Assembly (NCBI GenBank): GCA_044227925.1
Contig: JBGAVW010000003.1
Location: forward strand, 62,001-126,000
From: JADJLQ01 sp044227925
GTDB lineage: Bacteria > Bacteroidota > Bacteroidia > Chitinophagales > Saprospiraceae
DNA length: 64,000 nucleotides
Reading direction: 5' to 3'
In this document: piece after piece, positions 17,690 through 25,621 of the stretch
Numbering within the stretch: position 1 is the stretch's first letter
How the letters are laid out: each line of letters begins with the position of its first letter
Notes under the pieces: model-generated
What the model was told of the DNA's origin: nothing
The model's input: the letters and a program-made list of their open reading frames with translations, nothing else
Databases searched by the model: none
Position numbers and translations under genes: made by a program

Positions 17690-19321
17690 ATGAAGGTGTG
17701 TTTAAAATATTTACTTTTGATCGGCATCCTGATTGGGGACATGCAAATTATGCCTGGACAACATTTTTTAATTCATACTGACCAGGACTATTATATTTCA
17801 GGTGAAAATATCTCCTATTGTATTTACCCTAATAAAAATATTTATGCTGATTCGATGCTTATTTTGGTTTCCTTGTATTCAAAACAAAGCACCCTGGTCA
17901 GTAATCAAATGCACCGTCTGGCCGATGCGTCCGTTTCCGGAACAATTAAAACCAATCATAGTCTAAAAGAAGGAAATTACACTTTAGTATGCTACGCAGT
18001 ATGGGATCATTCTTTTTCTGATTCATCACAGGTCTTATATTCTTTTAAATATATTTCGGTTTATAATGACCTGGAACAGCCCCCTCAACTACACACAAGC
18101 CAGATTGAATTCAACGATTTAAATGATATCATTCAGGATACTTTGACTGTATCCGATCTGGATCATAAAAAATACCATACCCATCCCGTAAAGTTAACTC
18201 CGCAAAATCAGTCAGTCCAACTTCAAAGTTATTCTGTATCCATCAATAAAATCAACTCCCTAAAGGAACTTTCACCGGATGTAAATCCGGATAATGATAA
18301 TAAGTCACCGGGACTGAAAGACTTTGTAGTAAGAAAAAAGATCATTTTGGAGGGTGAAGTCAAAGATCCTGCAACACGTAATAAAGTAAACGAAAAATAC
18401 CTGACCTTATATATAGCCAAAACCGGGAGTTTCCAGCGAATAACCTCAAATAACGGTCAAATAAAATCCAGCATACATGATATTAAAGGTGATTTCAGTT
18501 TTCAGCTTTTATCTTTAAATCCAAACCAACACTCCCCACTGGAGTTCACACCTGTGGATTACCTGGATAAATTTGGTTCCGTAATTCACCAGGCACCTGA
18601 CCTGATCAGAAATGAAACCATGAACTATACGTTGCTTCAGTATACTAAGCGAAGATTACTTGAAAACCTATACAAAGGATCTACTAATTCCAGGAATGCA
18701 CCAAAAGACAGTATGTACTCTTTCCTGGCTGACAAAGAATATTATATCGCAGATTTTCAGGATATAAAAAGCCTGGAGGAATTTATTAAAGAAGTAATGG
18801 TCGACTGTTCAATTACTACGGTCTTAAATGATAAAAAATCTTTGCGACTGCGCAACAAAGACTCGCGGGATCTTTACCGATGGCCAGCCTGGTATTTACT
18901 AAATGGTTTTTTCAGGGGAGACGAAGATGCATTATTAAATTTTGATATTTCCAAAATTAAAAAACTGGCTTTATTCAACACCAAGAAAACAATAATTCCA
19001 CAATTTGACCCCCTGATGCAATACAGTGGTATTTTTTCAGTATCCACCTATTTACAGGATGAAATACCAGCCTATGTTCATAATTCTGTTGGTCTTTCTG
19101 AGACTTCATTCATATCTCCCTTTCCTGCTTTACCCAAGGAAGGGCCACCTGATCTCAGAACAAAGCTTACATGGCTTACTAATATTAGATTAAGTGAAAA
19201 TGGGGTTTTGAACCTGCCCATCCCTGCATCTGATATTCGTGGGCTTTTCCTTGTAAGAGTAATGGGCAAAAATGCAACAGGTGAATTTGAACAGCACAAG
19301 GAGATTATCCGGATAAAATAA
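17690..19321 (+). CDS. Exported protein with macroglobulin-like N-terminal domain, receptor-operon member
   Basis: The gene starts at ATG 17690, one base after the DUF4249 stop; the longer frame from 17564 would lie inside the previous gene. The protein is about 543 residues with a signal peptide (LKYLLLIGILIGDMQIMPG). The segment after it, LIHTDQDYYISGENISYCIY, resembles the MG2 opening of alpha-2-macroglobulin-like exported proteins, which in Bacteroidota often accompany TonB receptors. A central region and a C-terminal domain (ILEGEVKDPATRNKVNEKYLTLY looks like a carboxypeptidase-regulatory fold) follow. It ends 6 bases before a converging gene. The function is unknown; surface handling of the receptor's ligand is an inference from context. 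Confidence 0.75.
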   Translation: MKVCLKYLLLIGILIGDMQIMPGQHFLIHTDQDYYISGENISYCIYPNKNIYADSMLILVSLYSKQSTLVSNQMHRLADASVSGTIKTNHSLKEGNYTLVCYAVWDHSFSDSSQVLYSFKYISVYNDLEQPPQLHTSQIEFNDLNDIIQDTLTVSDLDHKKYHTHPVKLTPQNQSVQLQSYSVSINKINSLKELSPDVNPDNDNKSPGLKDFVVRKKIILEGEVKDPATRNKVNEKYLTLYIAKTGSFQRITSNNGQIKSSIHDIKGDFSFQLLSLNPNQHSPLEFTPVDYLDKFGSVIHQAPDLIRNETMNYTLLQYTKRRLLENLYKGSTNSRNAPKDSMYSFLADKEYYIADFQDIKSLEEFIKEVMVDCSITTVLNDKKSLRLRNKDSRDLYRWPAWYLLNGFFRGDEDALLNFDISKIKKLALFNTKKTIIPQFDPLMQYSGIFSVSTYLQDEIPAYVHNSVGLSETSFISPFPALPKEGPPDLRTKLTWLTNIRLSENGVLNLPIPASDIRGLFLVRVMGKNATGEFEQHKEIIRIK

Positions 19322-19327
19322 CTTTTT

Positions 19328-20668
19328 TTAACCAAATACAGTTGGCAACTTAGGAAATGAAAGTTCAAATACACTTCCTACACCTTCTTTCGAAGCTACG
19401 TGTATATTTCCTTTATGCATTAACATTATTTGTTTGGATAAGCTGAGACCAATACCTGAGCCACTGGCTTTGGTACTGTAAAACGGCACAAAAATTTTAT
19501 CCATTACCTCCTTTGAGATACCCTTGCCATTATCACTTACTTTTATAAGCATTTTCTGATTTTCCTCCTGGGCCGACAATTCAACAGTTCCATCTTCTTT
19601 ACCCATTACGGCGTCTTTTGCATTTAATAACAGGTTTATCACTACTTGCTCCAATAAGTTGGGATCTGCTGATACTGTCAGGTTTGGTTCTTTGATGATG
19701 ATATCCAATTCTATTCCGGATTGCTCAAAAGAAGGATTCATCAGATTAAACATATTGGCAAAGAGTTCTTTTATTGGGATGGATTTTATTTGCGGTTGAC
19801 TGACTTTATTCAGGTTTCTATAAGTTTGTGCAAATTTTAACAAGCCTTCGCTTCTCTTTTTGATAGTTTCCATGCCCAGGGCAATATCCTCCTTATCGCT
19901 ATCAGGAGATTGCATACGTGATTTTAATGTATCTGCAAGTGAGGCGATCGGTGCTACACTATTCATTATCTCATGAGTCATTACACTTAATAGTTTTTGC
20001 CATGCATTTGCTTCCGTTTCATCAATTGCTTCATTGATATTTTGAATGGCTACCATCTTGTATCTTTTATTTTGCAGATTAAATGAAGTAGCATTTAAAA
20101 GCACTTTCATTTCTTTAAGACCTTCACTTAACTTGACTACTTCCTGGTCGCCGGATTTTATATTTTTTATTTTAGAGTAGAGCAGTTCATTTCGTTTTTC
20201 GAGCGAATGAATGGTCTTCAGATAAGGTATTTGTAATAAATTTTTAAGAGTTTCATTTAGCCAAATTACATCACCGTTTTCTTCTTCATAAGATATAATT
20301 CCCGTATTAATAATTTCCAATACTTTCTGTAAATATTGATAATGGGTTTCTTTCTCCAGTGAAATATCCTTTATGGTACTATTTATTTCATTAAATCCTT
20401 TACGTAGGGTCTTGAGTTCACTTGGGGCTTCTCCTACATTAAAATGCCGTGAAAAATCCCGGTAATGAACACTCTCTACATACGTGGATATTTCGTCATA
20501 GGCTTTTTTATTAAATAAATAAAAATCATATGACTGATACAGTAGTATAAAAAAAGGTATGATGGCATATATTTCCAATCCCTTTATCATCAGCCACACT
20601 ATACAAAAAGAAGTAATCAACAGGTAGATCACTCTAAATATTATTCTTACCTCAAATCGTTTTAGCAT
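19328..20668 (-). CDS. Membrane sensor histidine kinase, NtrY-like
   Basis: This 446-residue kinase has two N-terminal membrane helices (about 10-28 and 33-50) with almost no periplasmic loop. A linker (55-105), a PAS-like region (113-215), a HisKA domain with H232 (MTHEIMNSVAP) and an HATPase domain (NLLLNAKDAV, VSDNGKGIS, GSGIGLSLSKQIM) follow. The lack of a periplasmic sensor suggests detection inside the membrane or cytoplasm. The gene lies 26 bases downstream of the NtrC-type regulator and is certainly co-transcribed with it. It converges with the TonB-receptor operon; no terminator fits in the 6-base gap. Confidence 0.92.
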   Translation of the reverse strand: MLKRFEVRIIFRVIYLLITSFCIVWLMIKGLEIYAIIPFFILLYQSYDFYLFNKKAYDEISTYVESVHYRDFSRHFNVGEAPSELKTLRKGFNEINSTIKDISLEKETHYQYLQKVLEIINTGIISYEEENGDVIWLNETLKNLLQIPYLKTIHSLEKRNELLYSKIKNIKSGDQEVVKLSEGLKEMKVLLNATSFNLQNKRYKMVAIQNINEAIDETEANAWQKLLSVMTHEIMNSVAPIASLADTLKSRMQSPDSDKEDIALGMETIKKRSEGLLKFAQTYRNLNKVSQPQIKSIPIKELFANMFNLMNPSFEQSGIELDIIIKEPNLTVSADPNLLEQVVINLLLNAKDAVMGKEDGTVELSAQEENQKMLIKVSDNGKGISKEVMDKIFVPFYSTKASGSGIGLSLSKQIMLMHKGNIHVASKEGVGSVFELSFPKLPTVFG

Positions 20669-20694
20669 TTTTATATGAACTAATAAAACGTAGC

Positions 20695-22035
20695 TTAAAT
20701 ATCGTATTTATTCAGCCTCCTGTACAATGCCGTCCTGGTGATTCCTAATTCCTTCGCAGCCTTGGTGATGTTGCCGTGGTGTTTTTCCAATACCCTGATC
20801 ACAGCGTTTTTCTCCACTGTACTCAGTTTAGTTTCATCATCCATATCATCCGGAATATGAGATTCAATATTTGAAAACACAATTTCGGAAGCAGACAACT
20901 CGTCTTTATCGCATAATATTACTGCCCTTTCAATTGTATATTGTAGCTCACGCACATTACCTGGAAAATTATAGGACAACAATTTGGTGATAGCCGAAGT
21001 CCCTAACTTAAGGTCTGGCTTGTAGTATTTGGTAGCATATGTTTTGATGAAATGATTTGCCAGCACTTCGATATCTTTTCCTCTTTCTCTTAGTGGAGGT
21101 AGCCTCAGGTCTACAGTATTGATTCTATATAATAGATCTTTTCTAAAACGATGCTCATTAGCCAATTCGGTAAGCGGAAGATTGGTGGCACATATTAACC
21201 GGATATCGATTTGGCTTGGCAGATTGGATCCAATGCGGGTAATGTGCCTATTTTGAATTACGGTAAGTAATTTAGCCTGTTGAGTAAGTCCTATATTTCC
21301 AATTTCATCCAAAAACAAAGTTCCGCCTTGAGCCGCTTCTATCCTCCCTATCCTATCTTCTTTTGCATCCGTAAATGATCCTTTCTTATGGCCAAAAAGT
21401 TCACTCTCAAATAGCGATTCCGTAATAGCCCCCAGATCTACTTTCACAAAAGGTTTTTCATTTCGATTAGAATGAAAATGGATCAAATTTGCCAGCACAT
21501 CCTTGCCTGATCCATTTTCACCCAGTATCAGGATATTGGCATCTGTAGGGGCTACCTTTTGCACTTTTACCATAAGATCCTTCATTACATCAGACTCACC
21601 TAAAATGGAAATTTCTGATGAAATAGCTGGAGTGTGTATGATCTTCTTCTTTTTTTGAAAAGCGTCACTGACACTTTGAATCAATTTATCATTTTGCCAG
21701 GGTTTCAATATAAAATCTTCTGCCCCTTCCTTTAATGATCGTACAGCAAGATCTATGTCACCATAGGCTGTGATTAATATTACCTGAGTATCCGGCTTAA
21801 TTTTTTTAATTTCTCTGAGCCAATATAAACCCTCATTACCGGATTGGATGCCACTTTTAAAATTCATGTCCAATAATATGACATCGAAATCTTTCTGTTT
21901 AAGCAGTGATTTTAATTCATCCGGATATCGACTAAACTCAATCGTCTTTACCAATGGCCTCAACAGCAATCTGACTGCTGTCAAAACATCCTGATCGTCA
22001 TCGACTATTAGAATTGAACTTTCCCTTAGTTGCAT
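20695..22035 (-). CDS. NtrC-family sigma54 response regulator
   Basis: Domains in order are a receiver (phospho-acceptor in VILLDMNF), an AAA+ ATPase (Walker A GENGSGKD, Walker B GGTLFLDEIGN) and a Fis-type helix-turn-helix at the C-terminus (ITKAAKELGITRTALYRRL). The sigma54-contacting loop reads GSFTDA instead of GAFTGA; as I recall, GAFTDA-like loops are usual in Bacteroidota, so activity is likely retained. The ATG at 22035 is preferred: homologs begin just before the ILIVDDD strand, and the longer start adds 13 unrelated residues. It probably activates sigma54 promoters when phosphorylated by the co-transcribed kinase. Targets cannot be named. Confidence 0.92.
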   Translation of the reverse strand: MQLRESSILIVDDDQDVLTAVRLLLRPLVKTIEFSRYPDELKSLLKQKDFDVILLDMNFKSGIQSGNEGLYWLREIKKIKPDTQVILITAYGDIDLAVRSLKEGAEDFILKPWQNDKLIQSVSDAFQKKKKIIHTPAISSEISILGESDVMKDLMVKVQKVAPTDANILILGENGSGKDVLANLIHFHSNRNEKPFVKVDLGAITESLFESELFGHKKGSFTDAKEDRIGRIEAAQGGTLFLDEIGNIGLTQQAKLLTVIQNRHITRIGSNLPSQIDIRLICATNLPLTELANEHRFRKDLLYRINTVDLRLPPLRERGKDIEVLANHFIKTYATKYYKPDLKLGTSAITKLLSYNFPGNVRELQYTIERAVILCDKDELSASEIVFSNIESHIPDDMDDETKLSTVEKNAVIRVLEKHHGNITKAAKELGITRTALYRRLNKYDI

Positions 22036-22363
22036 ATATTTTCCAAAAGTCGGTAAAATCTGGCGAGAAACCATACGTTGGGCAATAACTTATTCTTAAA
22101 GACCGATTTTAAAGGCAAAGGTTGCTTGGCCCGGGGCAATATCGGCAACAGGCGTGTTACACTTGTACAATGGCTTAATTATTAATGACCAAGCTTACCA
22201 AGGATTGGTATTTTAAGACCTCTATCTCTTCAATGTTATTACTCGCAACCTCCTTCCATTTTAAGCAAGGAATATCAAAATTAAGGAACTAGTAAAACCC
22301 TGTAAAAGTCAGGGAAATTCGTCCCGGGATCACAGGAGCTATTGATTTTTTTTAAATTAAATA
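22036..22363. other. Intergenic region between the NtrC-type and ArsR genes
   Basis: About 330 bases with no coding frame I can support. It must hold the minus-strand promoter of the two-component operon, but I find no exact TAnnTTTG or well-spaced GG-N10-GC box there. The closest sigma54-like sequence, TGG-N7-TTGC read on the minus strand at 22244-22257, is one base short of the required spacing. A GTGTTACAC palindrome lies at 22153-22161. Confidence 0.4.
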
Positions 22364-22399
22364 ACATTTAAATATGAACATATTTTCATATTTAAATGT
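22364..22399. promoter_or_regulatory. ArsR operator: perfect 15-bp inverted repeat
   Basis: Arms 22364-22378 (ACATTTAAATATGAA) and 22385-22399 are perfect inverted copies around a 6-base spacer. The core ATATGAA-N6-TTCATAT resembles the AT-rich 12-2-12 palindromes bound by SmtB/CzrA/ArsR-family repressors. It covers the region immediately upstream of, and touching, the -7 box, the ideal place to block RNA polymerase. It is therefore very probably the autoregulatory site of the adjacent ArsR gene. Confidence 0.85.
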
Positions 22400-22406
22400 A
22401 TATTTG
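22399..22406 (+). promoter_or_regulatory. -7 promoter box (TATATTTG) of the persulfide operon
   Basis: This is an exact TAnnTTTG match directly abutting the right operator arm. It ends 4 bases before the ATG at 22411, so transcription should begin at or next to that ATG. Translation is then leaderless from 22411, or uses the in-frame ATG at 22432 with a leader of about 21 bases. No TTTG -33 box is present. Confidence 0.65.
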
Positions 22407-22410
22407 CATT

Positions 22411-22728
22411 ATGGAAAAGGTTAAAACGGTCATGTCTACTTCCGGTCTGTCCAAGATCGCCGATGTGGTAAAAACCATTGGGCACCCTCAGCGCATTGAA
22501 ATCATAGAAGTGCTAAGGACTTTTCCATCGTTAACCGTGCAGGATATACAGGACAAAATGAGGACCAAAATAGAGCAGTCATTGCTTTCACATCATCTTA
22601 TCAAGATGAAGGACAAAGGAATATTGGTATCGAGAAAGGAAGGTTCCAGTGTTTTCTATTCACTCCGGGTAAAAGACATGCTGAGGTTGTTAGAATGTCT
22701 TGAAAATTGCAGTTGTCACTTTGCATAA
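22411..22728 (+). CDS. ArsR/SmtB-family repressor of the persulfide operon
   Basis: This protein of 105 residues has a winged helix covering nearly its whole length (LSKIADVVKTIGHPQRIEIIEVL, then QSLLSHHLIKMKDKGILVSRKEG). The only cysteines are three at the extreme C-terminus, C96, C100 and C102 in CLENCSCH. SqrR/BigR-type persulfide sensors use one Cys in helix 2 and one in helix 5; the helix-2 position here is not Cys. Sensing must therefore differ, either by C-terminal cysteines alone or by metal with H103. The gene is the first of a four-gene operon behind a perfect operator. The longer ATG at 22396 lies inside the operator and promoter and is rejected; ATG 22432 is an alternative. Confidence 0.88.
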   Translation: MEKVKTVMSTSGLSKIADVVKTIGHPQRIEIIEVLRTFPSLTVQDIQDKMRTKIEQSLLSHHLIKMKDKGILVSRKEGSSVFYSLRVKDMLRLLECLENCSCHFA

Positions 22729-22729
22729 A

Positions 22730-23539
22730 ATGGAAATCATTGGTTATGTAGCGGCGTTAATAGTTGGGGTCTCTATGGGCCTTATCGGAGGTGGGGGGTC
22801 CATACTCACACTGCCTATATTGGTATATTTATTTGGTATAGAGCCTTTGATTGCTACTTCGTATTCTTTATTTGTAGTCGGCATCACCTCATTTGCAGGG
22901 GTCATACTTAAAATAAAGGAGAAACAAGTTGACTTCAAAATGGCCCTTCTATTTGGGCTACCGGACCTATTAGGTGTAGTGGTCATGCGGACTTTTATTT
23001 TTCCACCTATCCCGGGCAATTTATTTTTAGTACATAACCATATGGTTACCAAAGGAGAGTTGGTATTAATATTGGTTTCCATTTTAATGCTTATTTCCTC
23101 ATTTCTATTACTCAAAAGATCTTCCAAATTAAATCCCTCAATACATGAAAATAAACAGCGTCCTGTTTTTATACTGATGCTGATTGGATTTCTTACAGGT
23201 TTGCTGACCGGTATGGTAGGAGTGGGAGGTGGATTTATTATAATACCTGTACTGGTATTGTGGACACAATTGCCCATGAAATTTGCTATAGGGACCTCAT
23301 TGGCCATCATTGCCGCCAAATCGATTATGGGATTTGTTGCAGACAAAGTAAATTTTAATTTAGAACACAACCTTATACTGTGGATCAGCGGACTCTCACT
23401 GATCGGGTTGTTTTTGGGTAATACGATCAGTCGACAAATAAGTGCATTAAAATTGCAAAAAGGATTTGGCTGGCTGGTAATCCTGGTCGGCGCATATATG
23501 TTTTTCAATACACTTTATATAATACTAATAAAAAATTAG
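22730..23539 (+). CDS. TauE/SafE-family sulfite or organosulfonate exporter
   Basis: This polytopic membrane protein of about 269 residues has the two internal repeats of the TauE/SafE family: GLIGGGGSILTLPILVY in the first half and GMVGVGGGFIIIPVLVLW in the second, with about eight helices in all. The family exports sulfite, sulfoacetate or related anions. It sits between the ArsR repressor (1-base gap) and the CstB-like persulfide dioxygenase (6-base gap), so export of sulfite or thiosulfate formed from persulfide is the likely job, as proposed for the TauE protein of the Staphylococcus cst operon. The ATG at 22730 is chosen because the longer frame overlaps ArsR and would put charged residues before the first helix. 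Confidence 0.9.
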   Translation: MEIIGYVAALIVGVSMGLIGGGGSILTLPILVYLFGIEPLIATSYSLFVVGITSFAGVILKIKEKQVDFKMALLFGLPDLLGVVVMRTFIFPPIPGNLFLVHNHMVTKGELVLILVSILMLISSFLLLKRSSKLNPSIHENKQRPVFILMLIGFLTGLLTGMVGVGGGFIIIPVLVLWTQLPMKFAIGTSLAIIAAKSIMGFVADKVNFNLEHNLILWISGLSLIGLFLGNTISRQISALKLQKGFGWLVILVGAYMFFNTLYIILIKN

Positions 23540-23545
23540 AAAAAG

Positions 23546-24919
23546 ATGAATATAGAACAGATTTATACCGGTTGTTTGGCTCAGGGAGCATATTATATTA
23601 CTTCAAATGGGGAAGCAGCAATCATAGACCCTTTACGGGAAATCAAGCCATATCTCCAAAGGTTAAAAAAAGACAATGTACAATTGAAGTATATTTTTGA
23701 AACCCATTTTCATGCTGATTTTGTCTCTGGTCATATAGATTTAAGCAAAGCTACCGGAGCTCCGATATACTATGGACCTGGTGCAGAATGTGGCTTCGAT
23801 TGTAAATCTGCTGCTGATGGCCAGGAGTTTAAGCTAGGTGATATCACTATTATAGCTCTTCATACACCGGGTCATACCATGGAAAGCACCGTTTATTTAC
23901 TAAGAGATAATTCAGGTAAGGATCACTGTATATTTTCAGGTGATACCTTGTTTTTAGGAGATGTGGGTAGGCCTGATCTCGCTCAAAAAGCAGCGAATAT
24001 GACACAGGAAGAATTGGCAGGATTATTATATGATAGCCTGATGAATAAAATCATGCCCCTGGGTGATGATATCATTGTATATCCTGCCCATGGTGCCGGG
24101 TCTGCTTGTGGCAAGAATATGATGAAAGAAACGGTCGATACCCTTGGCCATCAAAAAAAAATAAATTATGCTTTAAACCAACCCGATAAACAATCTTTTA
24201 TTAAAGCTGTCTTAAAAGATTTGTTACCCCCCCCTGCCTATTTTGGGGGTAATGTTGCTATGAACAAATATGGATATAAATCTTTTGACAAAGTACTGTC
24301 GGGTGGTCTATCGAAGATCACTGCAGGTGAGTTGGAATCGATAGTTGAAAATACAGGAGCTTTGGTACTGGACACACGAAACAATTCTGATTTTGCTACT
24401 GGCTTTATCCCGCAATCCATTAATATCGGCTTGAAAGGAGATTTTGCCCCTTGGGTAGGATCTTTAATAGAGGATGTGAAACAACCTTTGATTTTAGTTA
24501 CCTATCCGGGTGAAGAGGCAGAATCCATCACCAGGCTTAGTCGTGTTGGATTTGATAATGTGATTGGTTATCTGGATGGAGGCATTGAAGCGTGGAGCAA
24601 AGCCGGTAAAGAAATGGATACTATAGAACGTATTAGCGCAAAAAAATTTACAGAAGATTTTAAACCATTGTCCAATGCTTTGATTGACATACGCAAAGAA
24701 TCGGAATATGAGACGGGCCATATTAATGAAGCAATAAATAAACCTTTAGCCTATATAAACGAATGGATAAACGAACTTAATCCCAACGATCATTTTTATA
24801 TCCATTGTGCCGGTGGCTATAGGTCTATGATAGCATCATCCATATTAAAAGCCAGGGGATATCATCATTTTTCTGAAATTGAAGGCGGTTATTCAGCAAT
24901 AGTAGATCAAGTAAAGTAA
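23546..24919 (+). CDS. CstB-like persulfide dioxygenase with pseudo-rhodanese and rhodanese domains
   Basis: This 457-residue three-domain enzyme starts with an ETHE1-type metallo-beta-lactamase domain (1-240) with THFHADFVSGH (H54, H56, D58, H63), HTPGH (H110) and SGDTLFLGDVGRPD (D133), which bind mononuclear iron. A first rhodanese domain (about 255-350) has no cysteine at the active-site loop (LVTYPGEEAE) and should be inactive. The second (about 365-457) has an active loop, CAGGYR, with C421. This order matches Staphylococcus CstB, which oxidises thiol persulfides to sulfite and thiosulfate. The enzyme should be cytoplasmic and detoxify sulfane sulfur. It is third in the ArsR-controlled operon. 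Confidence 0.93.
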   Translation: MNIEQIYTGCLAQGAYYITSNGEAAIIDPLREIKPYLQRLKKDNVQLKYIFETHFHADFVSGHIDLSKATGAPIYYGPGAECGFDCKSAADGQEFKLGDITIIALHTPGHTMESTVYLLRDNSGKDHCIFSGDTLFLGDVGRPDLAQKAANMTQEELAGLLYDSLMNKIMPLGDDIIVYPAHGAGSACGKNMMKETVDTLGHQKKINYALNQPDKQSFIKAVLKDLLPPPAYFGGNVAMNKYGYKSFDKVLSGGLSKITAGELESIVENTGALVLDTRNNSDFATGFIPQSINIGLKGDFAPWVGSLIEDVKQPLILVTYPGEEAESITRLSRVGFDNVIGYLDGGIEAWSKAGKEMDTIERISAKKFTEDFKPLSNALIDIRKESEYETGHINEAINKPLAYINEWINELNPNDHFYIHCAGGYRSMIASSILKARGYHHFSEIEGGYSAIVDQVK

Positions 24920-24953
24920 TAACCTTTATTTTGCCCAATATTTAATAATTGAA

Positions 24954-25271
24954 ATGATCACTGTATACATTACTGACAGAGAAGGTGTAAAACACAGTAT
25001 AGAGGCACCTACGGATATGAGTCTGAATATGATGGAACTGGCTAAAGCAAATGAATTGCCGGTAGAGGGTACCTGTGGTGGCATGGCATTATGTGCTTCA
25101 TGTCATATGTACGTGACCAGCAATCATGTTTTGCCTGCTCCAGGTGATGATGAGATGAACATGTTGGATCAGGCATTTTTTGTAGAAGCAAATAGCAGAC
25201 TTGGTTGTCAGATCAGATTGTCTGATGATCTGGATGGATTGGAAGTAAGCCTTGCTCCGGTATCAGGCTAG
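24954..25271 (+). CDS. Adrenodoxin-type 2Fe-2S ferredoxin
   Basis: This 105-residue ferredoxin has ligands C41, C47, C50 and C85 in the C-x5-C-x2-C-x34-C arrangement (EGTCGGMALCASCH, later RLGCQIRL) of vertebrate- and putidaredoxin-type 2Fe-2S proteins. It has no export signal and should carry single electrons in the cytoplasm. It starts 34 bases after the CstB-like gene and is probably the last member of the operon. CstB needs no external electrons, so the ferredoxin may serve a partner elsewhere, perhaps a sulfide or sulfite redox enzyme, or help keep iron centres reduced. That link is inference. Confidence 0.92.
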   Translation: MITVYITDREGVKHSIEAPTDMSLNMMELAKANELPVEGTCGGMALCASCHMYVTSNHVLPAPGDDEMNMLDQAFFVEANSRLGCQIRLSDDLDGLEVSLAPVSG

Positions 25272-25621
25272 GCAATAAATTCGCCTTTTGAAAAAAGTTT
25301 TTCATACTTGAGGTAAGCATTGCAATATCGCCTTCTTTTTTGTAAAAATTGCCTTAAAATGTGCATTTGAAATGGCTTTTATCCTTTTGATTGCAATTAA
25401 CTGGATTTAGTTTAAAATTTAGAAAATCAACCCGTTATGTTTTAACCTAAAGAATTAAAGCCATTAAGTTAAAGTTCTATAACAGTTTTAAATTTCGATT
25501 TTTGAAATTTGTTATTTTAGGTATTCCGCCTTTTAATTCGAAGTATAAATACCGTAAAATATACTCATTTCGTTTCTGATTTTTATTACCTTTAAACAGT
25601 AACAAAAAAAACATACATTTA
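25272..25621. other. Intergenic region after the ferredoxin gene
   Basis: About 350 AT-rich bases without a supportable gene. It contains a perfect 7-bp inverted repeat, AAATTTC (25490-25496) and GAAATTT (25504-25510), and a near-palindrome TGAAAAA-AG-TTTTTCA at 25288-25303. No well-spaced promoter or strong terminator is visible. Confidence 0.4.

Noticed and set aside
22244..22257. Sigma54-like promoter (TGG-N7-TTGC, minus strand) upstream of the NtrC-type gene.
   Set aside because: The spacing between GG and GC is 9 bases rather than the required 10, so it is not a valid sigma54 site.
22744..23508. A 254-residue minus-strand frame across the TauE-type exporter gene.
   Set aside because: It mirrors the real gene; the plus strand carries conserved TauE motifs and the minus frame shows no family or signal peptide.
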